From contig OU862909.1 in the NCBI GenBank assembly GCA_917880885.1, positions 32,858,405 through 32,922,404 on the forward strand: a stretch of DNA of 64,000 nt, written 5' to 3'. Position numbers and translations under genes: made by a program. Positions 46,017 through 57,405 of the stretch are shown here, piece after piece. How positions within the stretch are numbered: position 1 is the first letter of the stretch; the number at the start of each line of letters is the position of its first letter. Below the pieces are notes generated by a model that was given only the letters and a program-made list of their open reading frames with translations, made no database searches and was not told the origin of the DNA. Origin of the DNA: Limnephilus marmoratus (Eukaryota > Arthropoda > Insecta > Trichoptera > Limnephilidae).

Positions 46017-47868
46017 CAAGGAGACTCATTGAGCCCTCTTTGGTTTTGCTTAGCATTGAATCCCCTTTCTAAAATGTTAATTAAAAGCAAGTTTGGAATA
46101 AAAATTAAGGGTAATACAAGAGAGAGTAGTATAGTTTCACATCTATTATATATGGATGATATAAAATTATTTTCAAATTCTGAATCAAATTTAGAGAAAA
46201 TGATTAAGGTAGTTAAAATTTTTTCAGATGATATTAAAATGACTTTTGGTTTAGATAAATGTAAAACTATCCATATAGAGAAAGGCAAAATTGTAGATGG
46301 AGACGAGGGTATATTTAGAAATTTCAAAATTCAAAGTATGAAAGGGGATGAGGTTTATAAATATTTAGGATACCCGCAATCGAATAGATTAGATCACACT
46401 AGTATTAAAAATGATATTAGGATTAAATTTCAAACTAGGATCAGAAAAATTTTAAAATGCAATCTATCTGCTAAAAATTTAGTAAAAGCAATAAATACTT
46501 GGGCAATACCTCTACTAACGTACTCATTTGGCATAATTAAATGGTCCAATACAGATTTAGATAGTTTAGAACGATTAATTAGAACTACGTTAACAAAATT
46601 TAATTGCCATCATCCAAATTCAGCTATAGAACGAATTAATTTACCTAGAAATTTAGGAGGTAGAGGTGTAGTCAAAATAACATCTTTGAAACACAATCAG
46701 GTAGAAATGCTTAGAAATTTTTTCCATAGGAAAGCTAATAGCTCAGAAATGCACAAAATAATTTGCAAGGCAGATAGAAATATTACACCTTTAAATTTAT
46801 ATGACGAGAATGCCAACATTCTTATAAATACTAACCAGGAATTATTAGATTCCTGGTCAAATAAAATTATTCACGCAAAACACTTCAATTATCTCAACCA
46901 AACGTATGTTGACAAACTTTCGTCAAACAAATGGTTGAGTATTGGAGAGTTGAGCGCAGAAATAGAAGGATTTATGCTTGCCATTCAAGATAGAGTCATT
47001 AATACTAAAAATTATAGAAAGCATATAATCAAAGATATAAATCAAATTGATGATTTATGTAGAAAATGTTTGGCTTTTCCCGAAACTATAGAACATATTA
47101 TATCGGGATGTTCTATATTAGCGCCTTCCGAGTATACATTTAGGCACAATCAGGTTTTAAAAATAATTCACCAAAGTTTGGTAATTAAACATAACTTGAT
47201 TGATTGCCGTAATGTAGTACCTTATTATGAATATGAACCAAATTCATTTATAGAAAATGAATTTTATAAAATATATTATGATAAAACTATACTAACAGAC
47301 AGAACAATTAGTCATAATAGACCTGATATAGTTTTACATGACAAAATTAAAAAAATAACTTATATCATTGATGTAGCTATTCCAAATTCCTGTAATATTC
47401 AAAAAACTGTTTCTGAAAAAATTAGAAAATACACAGATTTAGGAAATGAGATTAAAAGAATTTGGCATTCTCGGACTATAAAAATATTACCATTTGTTAT
47501 TTCGGCCACTGGCATAATACCTAGGAATATGATTCAAAATTTAAGCATATTAGATTTGTCAAAGAATTTGTATATAAAAATGCAAAAAGCAGTAATTTTA
47601 AATACATGTAGGATTACAAAAGATTTTTTAAATATTTATATTGAGGGATCAGTAGGATTTATAGGTTCAATTAGAAATGCCACAGAGCCGAACCCTCTGA
47701 TATGAAAATATCTGGAGTCGGTGAATTATATTCCCATTTGGTCTCTAGTGGGTTGACATGTTGTTCTTGTATTGTTTTGTATTTATAATACTTATATAGT
47801 GCAATTGCATAACGTGGATTCACTAGATGATCATTTGGGGAAGTGTATGAAAGGGTTTAGTTTTTCCT

Positions 47869-47870
<2 letters not shown>
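46017..47870 (+). mobile_element. 5'-truncated R4/Dong-type non-LTR retrotransposon
   Basis: The open frame (stop at 47703-47705) encodes the C-terminal half of an RT ORF: GDSLSPLWFCLALNPL, the catalytic HLLYMDDIKLFS (about residue 68 of the frame), a CCHC knuckle CRKCLAFPETIEHIISGC (about residue 371), then RPDIVL and ITYIIDVAIP (about residues 462-480), a PD-(D/E)xK restriction-like endonuclease. That C-terminal architecture defines the R2/R4/NeSL group. The frame is intact for 560 codons, so insertion is fairly recent. The N-terminus and most of RT are missing: the junction with TAA repeats falls in the RT 'RQGD' motif. The R4-clade element Dong is reported to lie in TAA repeats, which fits. 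Initial Asn/Ile runs of the ORF are the microsatellite, not protein. 3' UTR to about 47870. Confidence 0.85.
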
Positions 47871-47949
<79 letters not shown>

Positions 47950-47954
47950 GGGGG
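47871..47954. repeat. T78-G6 homopolymer
   Basis: 78 consecutive T then 6 G. Could be the tail of a minus-strand retroposon, the 3' end of the R4/Dong-type copy, or an assembly artefact. The ORF across it (47772-47963) is meaningless. Confidence 0.8.
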
Positions 47955-48349
47955 AAAATTTAACCCGGACATTTAAATCTGGTGCGTAAAAAAGTATAGC
48001 GCCGTTTTTGTGAAAAATCACCTCAAGGGCGCTTTACAATTTATTATAAATCCTAGGCTCTATCTAATTTTATTATTTTCAAATAGATACAGAATCATAC
48101 TTACCTGCAGGACACTTCCGACAAAACACTTTATTAGAAAGTTTATGCTTATGCTATGGGGAAGATACGACTTTGCACGTGGAGGACATTATATTCAAAA
48201 CACTGGACATTGCATGAGTTGTACATTTATATTTATATTTAACAGAAGATTAATGCCAAAGTTGAGTTAATATTTATTTTTAAAGTCTGGAGAATTTTAA
48301 GAATTTGCAACAAACACCGGAATTTCCCAGTGAGGTTATCATCAATATA

Positions 48350-48696
48350 CAGGGCGTCCGGGGGTAAAGTGCATTAACTTCGGAAGGTGATTCTACATGA
48401 TGGTAGAAGTAAAAAAGATTAACAACTTTTTCCGAAATTCCAACTTTTTTTCCAATAAAAAAAGACGTACATACTAAAAATTTATTGTGAGGTACGGTCT
48501 TACTTGCCGAGAGCCTGCCGGGCACGACTGTGGCAACATTGCATGGTTGTGATTGGCCCGTATCGTAAAAGCGGAACATAATAAAACTGGCCGCACACGC
48601 CGGTCTAATTTTATCTTTTTACCACAAAACTACCCCTAAAAGTTGGAATTTCGAAAAAAGTATTTTTTTTTTTTACTTTTAATACCCGACACCCTG
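48350..48696. mobile_element. Mariner-type MITE, copy 2
   Basis: Starts CAGGGCGTCCGGGGGTAAAG and ends CCCGACACCCTG, flanked by TA. The right subterminal ~25 bp present in copy 1 is deleted. Confidence 0.8.
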
Positions 48697-48699
48697 TAT

Positions 48700-50090
48700 A
48701 TTATTTTAAAAAAGTGCACAATGAGCGTGCCGCTAAAACTCAGAAACGAGTCCCGGTGCGATCAAGGGAGTTATATGGTGTGGTAGCCCTCTATTCCCCA
48801 TCCATGAAGAAGGTTCCCGTTTTTACCTAAAGGGCGTGATTTTAAAGATGTAAGGGGTGGAAGTTTCGCCCCCTAGAAATTTCTAGAATAATTTTTTGCA
48901 ATTTTGTGTTAACGTAATGAAAGCACAGTTTAGAAATTGCTTACATTTATTTAAAACCAGCTTAAGTACCCTGCATTGTACCGGCTTTAAATCGTGTCTC
49001 TAATTTTAGACCTGAATATATTTAACTCATTCAGATCTAAAAGTAGTGTAACCAAACTCACCATTAGTGATTCTTCCTTTCTACCTACTGTTAAATTCAA
49101 ATTTATGTTAAATTAAATGAAAGGAAATCACCTGGTTCTAAATGAAAATAAATTAAACCCCATTTAGTACTTTAGTGGTGATACTAATAAATTCGTAATT
49201 CTAACCAAAATAACGAAATTCAGGTTGCCTCCCGTATTATGTAATCAGTTCCTTGATAAAGAAAAGATCTGCTATCATTAAATTGGTATTTCATAAAAAA
49301 AGATTTGAAAAGGATAAAAAATGGGAGAAAAAAATGGCAAACGTAAACTCATTTAACGGATGGTAGATCTGTCATTAAAATTAAAGTAAATTAAAACAGT
49401 CACTTTACGGCAGATAAATAAAAGAAGGAAATTCGTTCTCCGTTTAAAACAACAAGCCCCCTTTCGATCGGTGTTTAGCCAAAAACAAATTAGGCGGGTA
49501 GGTTTCACTTCCCACTCCTACCTGCAGATGGAGTCTTCTTTGCCAAAAGAGATAATAGGAAATTACAAAATAACAGCTTGGAGGGAACCGTGAAAAGTAA
49601 TCAAGATATTAATTGCATCATGTTCCGCCCACTATCTCTGTCTGTGGGACAGTCATATTGGGGGTAGTCTCACTTACACAGTTACACCGTTAATTACTGT
49701 TTGAAATACTAGTATTAGATATTTCAGTTATAGAAGCAATTAAAACGGTTTAATAATAGTACTGTGTCGCTAGAGAGTGGACGATATCAAAACCCTCCAA
49801 AAATCGGGCGGATTTTGTAGAAGATTTGTAATAAAATCAAAAAAAAATAGAATATTTGTGAACATATCTGAAATCTCTCTTAATCACCTTTCCCGCGTGT
49901 CCCTGTTCCCCTCCCGCGTCCCCTTCCTAGCTAGCTTTATAAATTATAGCCTAAATGTTATTCTGATGTATGAGCTACATTATTGTAAAGTTTCTCTAAA
50001 ATCCATTCAGTACTTTTGCGTGAAAGAGTAACAAACACACATACATTAAACAAAACACAAATTTTCGCGTTTATAATATTAGTAAGATGT
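48700..50090. other. AT-rich stretch, nothing recognised
   Basis: No ORF or repeat supported. Confidence 0.25.
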
Positions 50091-50094
50091 AAAC

Positions 50095-50345
50095 TTAAAA
50101 AAGTTTTGAAAATGGCTCATCTTAAGTTTTTTTTAACTAAAATTACTGATAACGAAAAAAAATAAAAACACACACATACTTTATTAGACATATGAATTAT
50201 AAACGTTATTGCTACCTAACTTTTTGGTTCATTTTTAGATTTGAATATAGGTATAGCGTGTTGTTTTTTCTTTCCAATTCCGTTTAGATCATATATCTCA
50301 CTTTGATAGTATGGAAGACACAACGATTTCTACGAGACCTATATG
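50095..50345 (+). repeat. Family G fragment
   Basis: Shares AAAATTACTGATAACGAAAA, ACTTTATTAGAC and GACACAACGATTTCTACGAG with part A of G1 and G3. Confidence 0.6.
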
Positions 50346-50399
50346 AGCTGGGATAAATATGGTTTCCCGTGATTAAATGGATTAATTCTAAATATTTTC

Positions 50400-50665
50400 A
50401 TGAAATAGGCTTCATTTAGATTCTTCTTCTTCTTGTACCGTAATGAACGGACGGTGGTTATCATGTTGGCTATGCGGACTTCGTTTACTGCGGCCCGGAA
50501 CAGCTCCACGGTAAACTGGCCAAACCACTGTCTCAGGTTTTTCAGCCATGAGGTTCTCCTTCTTCCAGGGCCCCGTCTTCCCTGCATTATGAGATGCAGG
50601 ATCTCGTACTTCTCTGGACGTCTCATCACATGTCCAAGATATTGAAGTTTTCGGATTTTTTATAG
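50400..50665 (-). pseudogene. Non-LTR retrotransposon ORF2 C-terminal remnant
   Basis: Minus-strand translation: KLQYLGH, VMRRPEKYEILHLIMQG, RRGPGRRRTSWLKNLRQWFG, ELFRAAVNEVRIANMI. The series 'YLGHVMR-EKYE-L-LI-QG--G-R--GRRR-SWL-NLR-WFG' is a familiar C-terminal signature of insect non-LTR elements. Only this short segment survives, with a small deletion after MQG. Confidence 0.7.
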
Positions 50666-50689
50666 TTTTAATTACTTCCATTTAGATTA

Positions 50690-51255
50690 TAAGAAGTAAA
50701 TGATAGCTGCTTATAAAAACAAGGTTGTACAGTTTTCAACTTGAATATCAGACTTGCAAAAGGATGTAGGAATTTTGTAAGTTATGTACAGGGTACTGGC
50801 ATTGTTTAGTGAAGGTATTCTGCAGAATTTGGGAAAAATAAAGCCATAAAGCAATGTTGGTGTATCGCGTAAAGAACCCTCGCAACAAGAGAAGGCAGGT
50901 GAGGCACCCTTATTCTCGCCCTTAAGGGTTGTGGGCGGTAAAGAAAAAAGAACCACTCTATCGGGCGGATTCCCGCGCCAATGGACTTTTCAATTATTTT
51001 TTGAATTACGATCGCCACGAAGAAATCGGAAAGGATCAAAGCGATTCAAGAAAATTAAAAAAAAATGCTAAAAATAATTGATTCTTCGTAATTTTATCTG
51101 CATTCGATCCCGGGATATAGATACTTCCCAAGTCAATGGGTCAAGTTTTTTTTGGAAGTGAAACTTCTTTAGAGCGCTATTAGTGACTTGAAATTCGGGT
51201 GAAACGGAAATGCGTCACAGTTCTACATAAATTCGGTTCTAATATTATGGCTGTG
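50690..51255. other. Stretch without recognised features
   Basis: Short ORFs on the minus strand (50711-51039) overlap in different frames and match no family I know. Confidence 0.25.
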
Positions 51256-51257
51256 AA

Positions 51258-51440
51258 TTTGCACCTCGGCGCGGCCTTCCACAGCGTAGTTGACAAGGTG
51301 CCTGACAGGTCTCAGCGGATAGAGAGTCATCAAGCGAGCGGGGGTTCGAATCCTGCGACATCCATATCCAATCTTCAAACCACTTAAAAAACAAGCAAAA
51401 GAAAGCGACATCTAGCGACTTTCTAGTTTCACTTCTACTG
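51258..51440 (+). mobile_element. Possible tRNA-derived SINE
   Basis: GGTCTCAGCGGATAGAG resembles a pol III A box, and GGGGGTTCGAATCCTGCGAC contains a canonical B box (GGTTCGAATCC) about 30 bp later. The downstream body is short and A-rich. No second copy is in the window to confirm. Confidence 0.4.
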
Positions 51441-51461
51441 CGTGTGAATTACACACTCTGA

Positions 51462-51925
51462 TTTTTTTTCATTAGTTCCACACAGGAGGCCTCGAGAAAA
51501 ATATTTTCCCTCAGAGCCTGTGTCATCTTAGGGTCTTAGGGGATGCTGTGTGGAGATTTTTTTAAGGAAATGAAGAAGAGGAAATTCCGGGAAGGAAATG
51601 TACGAGGGGTGGGTAGAAATCTGGGGGTCAGTGTGTCCAGGAGTGATGGACGTATGAATACATCCCTTCAACTGCGATGCAAAGCGATGGGTTGAGGGAT
51701 TCTGGCTGGAGAGGTCAAAAGACCTCCTCGACCAGTCTCTCTCGATCCGGACCGCCACGCAGCAGGTGAGCAGTCACATCGGCCGTCAAGATCTTGACCA
51801 AACTCTCCACATGAACCCGGGCACCCCTGCTCAACAAACGTAGCGAACCACTTTGGGCGATCTTTGGCAGAGGTGTTGGTTATCCAAAAAATGGTTCCCG
51901 GAGCGGTGGTACTACTAGCGGTTAT
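51462..51925 (-). mobile_element. SINE-like family H element, copy H4
   Basis: Minus-strand copy with tail at 51462-51530 (CACAGGAGGCCTCGAG... inverted) and 5' part ending GTTCCCGGAGCGGTGGTAC near 51917. ORFs across it are shadows. Confidence 0.7.
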
Positions 51926-51929
51926 TATT

Positions 51930-52800
51930 AGCAATCCATTAAAGAAGCGAGTATAGCATAATGTCATCAGTATTTTGTATCTGGTAACGTATTATTGAAG
52001 GGTTCGGTATAGTTGAAACACAATTCTAAGAAACCTACCACGAAAATAGGATTACGAAAAAAACAGGGATTCAATTCCGTGGAAGGACACTTAAAAAGGA
52101 CGTATCACGAATATATAAAAAGTTTTATCGCTGGTGTGTGCTTCACCATTACAGACTGCGAATCAAAACGCGCAACTTTAAAACACAAATCCAGTCTGAT
52201 TCCATCGATTATAAAAGGCAGTCGTGTTCCTTTATAACGTATCAAATAACAAGAAATAATTACATACATCATCTATCAGTGATACGAGAGCTAGTCACGC
52301 GCGCAGGATTAATTAAAACCTTTGTGCAAATCTAGCTCGCAAGTGTTAATATTAATTAACGGGGACAGGTCTAATTAACGCACCGAGTCGCTGACGGCAA
52401 CATTGAAAAAGGCCAACTATCCTCGCTGCTGGCAGTAAATCAAGAATGACGAGAGGAAAAGGCGAGAGCCGAGATGCGCGCCGAGACGAGAGAGACAGAG
52501 ACAACGCCGGAGAAAGCTGGCTGAGAGGGTCGAATCACAAAACAAAATTCACAACTGCGGTCGTACATCAAAGTGGTTTCTAATGCACTTATGCTGTTGA
52601 ATTCGAAACAAAACAAAATAAGATGCACCCCTAATTGACTTACCACGGACACTGAGATACAAACTCGTAATTTAAGCATTAATTATTAGCGACTGCACGA
52701 ATAAGTGCTTATAATAAGCTTACGCATGTATTTACCACATTAAGCAAACGTGCATAAAACCTAAAGCGTTTAGTTTCGTGGTAATCCTCAACAAATATAA
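51930..52800. other. Stretch without recognised features
   Basis: Short ORFs only; no repeat match seen. Confidence 0.25.
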
Positions 52801-52806
52801 AAAAAA

Positions 52807-53214
52807 ACTAGCTGGTACCCGGCATGCGTTGCTATGCCATTTAATAAAGAAATTGTTTTTTTCCTGCGTGTCCTTTACCACTCCTTCCTTTCCCCCGTCC
52901 CGCGAACTCCCCTCCGGGGTTCCCCTCCCCCCTCCCAGGTTCCCCTCCCCCCCTCCCACCACTCTACAGGTTTCCCCCCCCCCCCTCCCACATTCAATAC
53001 ATTCAGTCCGTTACATTCAGTTTTCAAACAGCTCGCGTGCCACCTAATGCAATTTTTTGTACAAATTTCATAATGCCAGTGCTCACCACTATTTTCATAC
53101 AAACCTTATCCTGACAACAACAAACACAAAAAAAAAATTTCTATTTGGTGGCAGTCGTTCGTAAGTTATGCGCGTACATACATTTCGGCAATTCATTTTT
53201 ATTTACATATAGAT
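52807..53214 (+). mobile_element. RTE-like non-LTR 3' fragment
   Basis: Starts ACTAGCTGGTACCCGGCATG as in the copy at 9395, has a C-rich middle (52920-52990), and ends TTCATTTTTATTTACATATA before GAT. A GATA microsatellite follows (53221-53245). Confidence 0.6.
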
Positions 53215-53284
53215 CAATTGATAGATAGATAGATAGAAGATAGAAGATACAAACGAGAGACAAAAGTTAACTCAGACTAATTTG

Positions 53285-53740
53285 ATCGGTTTTTGGAACA
53301 ACTCATGTATGTAACATAGAAATCGTTGTGTCTCTCATACTATAATGGTTAAAAATATGATCTAAATGGTGTTAGAAAGAGAAAACACCACGCTTTATAT
53401 TCTAATATAAAAGTTAACCACAAAAGATTTAAAACGTACAACTTTATGAGTCGAAAATTTTATGACACAAATAAAAAAAAATTTTACTTTGTTTTTTTTT
53501 ATTCATTATTTTTATACGAAACAACAAAAAAGTGAGATTACTATAAGTTTTGTAATAACTAATAACATATATGTGTGTTTTTTTTCGTAAAAAACGTAAA
53601 GTGCGCCATTTTTAAAACTTTTTTTATATATGCATTCAAAATTTTATGTTTATTTCGAATTATAAAATTTGAAAGCGTATTTCATCACTTTTCAAAAAGA
53701 GTTTCAGTTTTTGGATGCGTTCAGAAATATTCCATTTATT
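53285..53740 (-). repeat. Family G fragment, inverted
   Basis: Minus strand reads GGAATATTTCTGAACGCATC, as at 43400, through to the ACACAACGATTTCTA block, i.e. part A. Confidence 0.6.
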
Positions 53741-53819
53741 TGGATTTTATCGCAAAGCCGAAATATGTTGACCTTCCGATAAAATATGCCAGAGTTGTTA
53801 AACTGAAAACTTGAAAAAA

Positions 53820-54335
53820 ATGTTACAACAAAAACGCTGTCATTCCTGCCCCTTCGTACCTCAAATAAATTAAGCCCTTCGGACTACCACTTAATTAAAG
53901 GATGCAATTTACCCAGTGTAATAATTCGCAGTGTGAGTGGAAAGAATTTGTTAGCAGGACCGCGGCTGCTGGCCACTGGCCACTGGGCTAGACGTTGGCA
54001 TTGGGAGGCTGGGAGAAAACGGTACCGTGCGTTTACATTCCGTGACAAATATCCCCGACACAAAATAAGTAAATAAAAAATAAATAAATAAAAAAGCCTT
54101 TTGTTTCTTGCAAATATGCATGTTACGGAGTTATAATAAAAAGAAAGAAAAAGTGTACTTAATGCTATTTAAGAAAAATGTAATATACTCGTAGGTATCT
54201 TAAATTATTCGTAAGTAAGAACTCAAAGGTGGAGGCCTCCTCTAAAGAAATCCATTTATTTCTTGTTTTGTTCGTAGGGTTAAGTATTTCTTGTGTTTGT
54301 GTCACTTCTTGTATTTTTAAAGAAGTTTAGAATCG
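53820..54335. other. Stretch without recognised features
   Basis: No ORF or repeat supported. Confidence 0.25.
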
Positions 54336-54471
54336 ACCCAATATACTCCGACAAAATATCCCTCGACATATAATATCCCAAGGACAAAATATCCTTCGGC
54401 CAAACATATCCTCCAACAAAAAAATATCTATTAAAATATAACCTAATCTAACCTAACCCAACCTAACCCAT

Positions 54472-54674
54472 TCGTTATTTGTTTTTGGGGTGTTATGCCG
54501 TGTTGCGCTACCTCCTTTAGCCAACGTTTCGGACATCGTTGCAGTGTCCATCATCAGGGCAGATGCTACCGGATCTGCCGGATCTGCCCTGATGATTACT
54601 ACACTGCAACGATGTCCGAAACGTTGGCTAAAGGAGGTAGCGCAACACGGCATAACACCCCTAAAACAAATAAC
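54472..54674. repeat. Palindromic Penelope-like terminus, family C copy 2
   Basis: Arms start TTCGTTATTTGTTTTTGGGG and mirror to about 54674. Centre has tandem GATCTGCCG words. Same family as 11156-11350. Confidence 0.75.
54515..54566 (-). ncRNA. Minimal hammerhead-like motif, family C copy 2
   Basis: Minus strand: stem I GCC/GGC, CTGATGA (54557-54551), one extra T, stem II GGACA/TGTCC, GAAA, self-complementary ACGT then T. The right arm keeps the core (54589-54595) but has lost stem II pairing. Confidence 0.5.
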
Positions 54675-54984
54675 GAAAATGCTTTTGGCCGTGAAAATCT
54701 TAAAACTTATCCAACCTAACCTTATTTAAGATTTTACTATTTTTGAACAATAATTTATTGTCTTTACAGTATGTCTGTATTATTTTTGTCCCTGTGTACT
54801 ATTTTGTAATAATAATTTGTTGATTTTACAGGTTGTCTGTATTATTTTTGTCCCATTTTTTGTTAGGTTAGGTTAGTTTGGGTAAGGTTAGGTTACTATT
54901 TAGTAGATATTTTATTGAGGATGTTTTATCCGTAGGATATTTTGTCTGGGATATTTTGTCGGGGGGTATTTTGTCGCGGAACCG

Positions 54985-55590
54985 GAGAAAACAGTTCGCC
55001 ACTGGCTGGGATAAGAATGGGAGACTTCTCTCGTTGGATTTTATTCGGCTGGCAATGCACTAGCTAATTGCTTTGACATTTAAATAGTTCTAGAACGGTG
55101 ACGTCTTTAATCCGACTGGTATTCGCGCTTCCCGTTGATCATGAACTTTGGACGCGAGGTAATTGGCTGAAGATTGTTATCTTTCAGATTTAATTTGGAA
55201 TAAAATCCCAACATTCAACAACAAAAAGGATTGTGGTTTTTTAACCGCCGTAAAAAAGCCTTCCATAATTACAACACAGATGCGGATCGTGGTATATTTT
55301 GAATATTTCAAATACAACAATAATAATAATGTCAAAGCACTAATTAAATTAAAACATATTTAGAGCAACCAAAAAATCACAAAGAATGTTCTTTGTTTGT
55401 CCCTTGTACGCTCCTAAACCATTCATCCGATTGCGATGAAACTTTGGGGATTTGATGTGCGCAAGACCTCGATGGTTTATATATAATAGAATAGTGAGCT
55501 TCAGCGTTGTGAAATTATTTACTATGCTATTTATCTGATTGCGATGAAAATTTGGTGAGTTGATGTGCGCATGCTCTTGAAGGTTTCTAT
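54985..55590. other. Non-coding stretch with a short direct repeat
   Basis: GATTGCGATGAAACTTTGG (about 55429) and GATTGCGATGAAAATTTGG (about 55539), each followed by GATGTGCGCA words and TATATATA, form a diverged direct repeat of about 110 bp, perhaps the upstream part of the RTE-like fragment that follows. Confidence 0.4.
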
Positions 55591-55599
55591 ATATATATA

Positions 55600-55960
55600 C
55601 TGGAGAGCTCTGGCGTTATGAAATTTGTATAAAAATTTTGCAATAGGTCACGCGCACGCTGCTTGAAAAATGAGTGAATTTCACATAGTTTAGCGGCAGA
55701 GAGAGAAGACAGGTGGGGGGGGGAATCCATGAGGGGCGGGTGAGACGAGAGAGGGGGATTCGCGGGAGGGGGAATGTGTGAAGTGTACGTGGCGTGGAGG
55801 GGAACGCGGGAGGGGGGGGGGGGGTTCCCGGACGGATGTATACGGAAGAGCGGAGGGGGGAGCCGGGGAAAGTGGAGAGAAAAAGCGGGAGGAGAAGGTG
55901 ACAAGGAAACACCTCCTTTTTTAAGTGGCATTGCAATGCATGCCTGGAACTTGCTTGTAA
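55600..55960 (-). mobile_element. RTE-like non-LTR 3' fragment, minus strand
   Basis: Minus strand starts near CAAGTTCCAGGCATGCATTG, has a C-rich middle (the G-rich + strand at 55715-55865) and ends in GCATTAGG-type/ATTTTTATACAAATTTCATA words shared with 53050. Proline-rich minus ORFs over it are artefacts of the C-rich tract. Confidence 0.5.
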
Positions 55961-56260
55961 TATAAATCTAATTAAGAATATAATTAATACTAAAAGATAA
56001 TTATAACACATATGAACGAAGGCGGAATTGCCAACAATTTATATTAAAATCGATCAATCAATTATTAATTTAATTATTTTGGTACGTGCTTTGAAATTAT
56101 TTTCTGTAAATTAGAAAGTAACTTTGATAACACTTTGACTTTTGATTGTGGTAGCTTGTAAAATCATTAAAATGAATAAGTGGATTCGGTCTTGATTTAA
56201 TATTTCAAAAGGCACATGGAAAAATAATAGAGACATAAATAATAACATAGTATTTAGGTT

Positions 56261-57200
56261 GAGGGAGCGGTCCGTATCGGTAGAGACGGGAGATAAATGA
56301 AAGGCGGGCAGTCGATGTGTGAGTCAGTCTTTATTGTGGCTACGTAGCGGAGGTCGATGCGGAGCGGGAGCGGAGTGGAGTGATGCTGCTGCGTGGTGAG
56401 TGAAGATGAAGGTCAGGACATTACGGCGGTGAAGATCACAGGTCTTCAGGAAGCCGGCGTGTTGCCCTACACCATGGCGGTGTAGACGTGACCTTGGTCC
56501 AGGCGGTCGATCGACGTCGTGTTGACGGGATATGGCGGCTGTGTGTCCAGTGGGTCGGAGCACACACGTGACGCAGGAAGGAACCTTGAGAGGCGATGAG
56601 GTTGCTGCTCGTTGCAGGATGAGGATGCTGGCGCGTTGCCAGTTGTTGTTGCTGCTCGTTGCAGGATGTTGGATGATGGCGCGTTGCCGGTGGTGGTTGT
56701 GGTAGCTGCTCGTTGCAGGGTGCTGGTTGACATCTCATGTCGAGATGGTAGTCGGAGAGGTTCCTCGAAGGTGCTGGAATGTTCCTGTGTCACGCTGGAT
56801 AAATTGATGTTCACGGTTGACAGCGCGAGGCCCGTGCCCCGCGCGGGCAGGTACTTAGTCGCGACACTGCTCGTTCTGAGTTCCTTTATCGATGAATGAA
56901 TACTGAGGTACTGACTGACTCCGAGCCGGCGAGCGCGGCTTATATACCCGTGGCAAGTAATTAATTCTCGCGGTAGGTAATGCGGCGAATTCACGTAAAG
57001 GTGAGAAATCGCTCGAACTTTCTGCGGGCACTTGAACGGTACAGCCAGACGTTCTAGGTCTTTCGCCTAGGTGGCGGTGTTTATTTACGATGCGCCAGTT
57101 ACTACCACGCTAAGGTAGGTATGCCTTATCTTCCAGCTCATTCTGTGGAGGTCAGTGGCGCTGCGGTAAATTTTGCAGAGCGGGTTAAGTAGCCGCTACA
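56261..57200 (-). repeat. 3' LTR of the TRIM
   Basis: Near-identical to the 5' LTR. AATAAA on the minus strand at 56335-56330 would serve as polyadenylation signal. Confidence 0.85.
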
Positions 57201-57203
57201 GAC

Positions 57204-57213
57204 CCCCTTCCCA
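57204..57213 (-). promoter_or_regulatory. Polypurine tract of the TRIM
   Basis: Minus strand GGGAAGGGGG, 3 nt before the TGTAGC start of the 3' LTR. Confidence 0.75.
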
Positions 57214-57374
57214 GTGTACGGAGTACAGGGTTGAAAGATGATGCCAGGAGTCGCAGGAAAGCCGGGTTGATGCTGCTGGTCGGTGCGTCCGTGCTGATGC
57301 GTCTCTACCGATTCCCTCGTTTTTGCGGTGTTACCGGTGCGTCGTGGTAACACTGTTGTCAGGAAGTTGCGTGC

Positions 57375-57403
57375 TGCGTGTTCAAATCACGTCGGGGTCA
57401 CCA
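57375..57403 (-). promoter_or_regulatory. Primer binding site complementary to tRNA-Trp
   Basis: Minus strand TGGTGACCCCGACGTGATTT begins 2 nt after the 5' LTR. The + strand over these 29 bases equals the 3' end of eukaryotic cytosolic tRNA-Trp including CCA (T-loop TTCAAAT, acceptor CGGGGTCA). From memory of tRNA-Trp sequences. Confidence 0.8.
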
Positions 57404-57405
57404 GT

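Larger units (their letters stand above)
54345..54980. mobile_element. Foldback element with GACAAAATATCC subrepeats and TTAGG-like runs
   Basis: Left end has repeated (C)GACAAAATATCC-type words, then CCTAACC-type runs (54440-54470). The right end mirrors this with GGTTAGGTTAGG-type runs (54863-54895) and GGATATTTTGTC words (54940-54975). The family C Penelope-like palindrome is inserted near the left CCTAAC run. Confidence 0.55.

Noticed and set aside
47772..47963. 63-aa ORF with poly-Phe
   Set aside because: Translation of the T78 run.
54440..54895. True telomere or subtelomere
   Set aside because: CCTAAC/TTAGG-like runs are short, degenerate and mirrored inside a foldback element.
55587..56011. 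Proline-rich 114- and 131-aa minus ORFs
   Set aside because: Arise from the C-rich middle of an RTE-like 3' fragment, as at 52778-53102.
57375..57403. tRNA-Trp gene
   Set aside because: Only the 3' 29 nt of tRNA-Trp are present, adjoining an LTR; it is a primer binding site.
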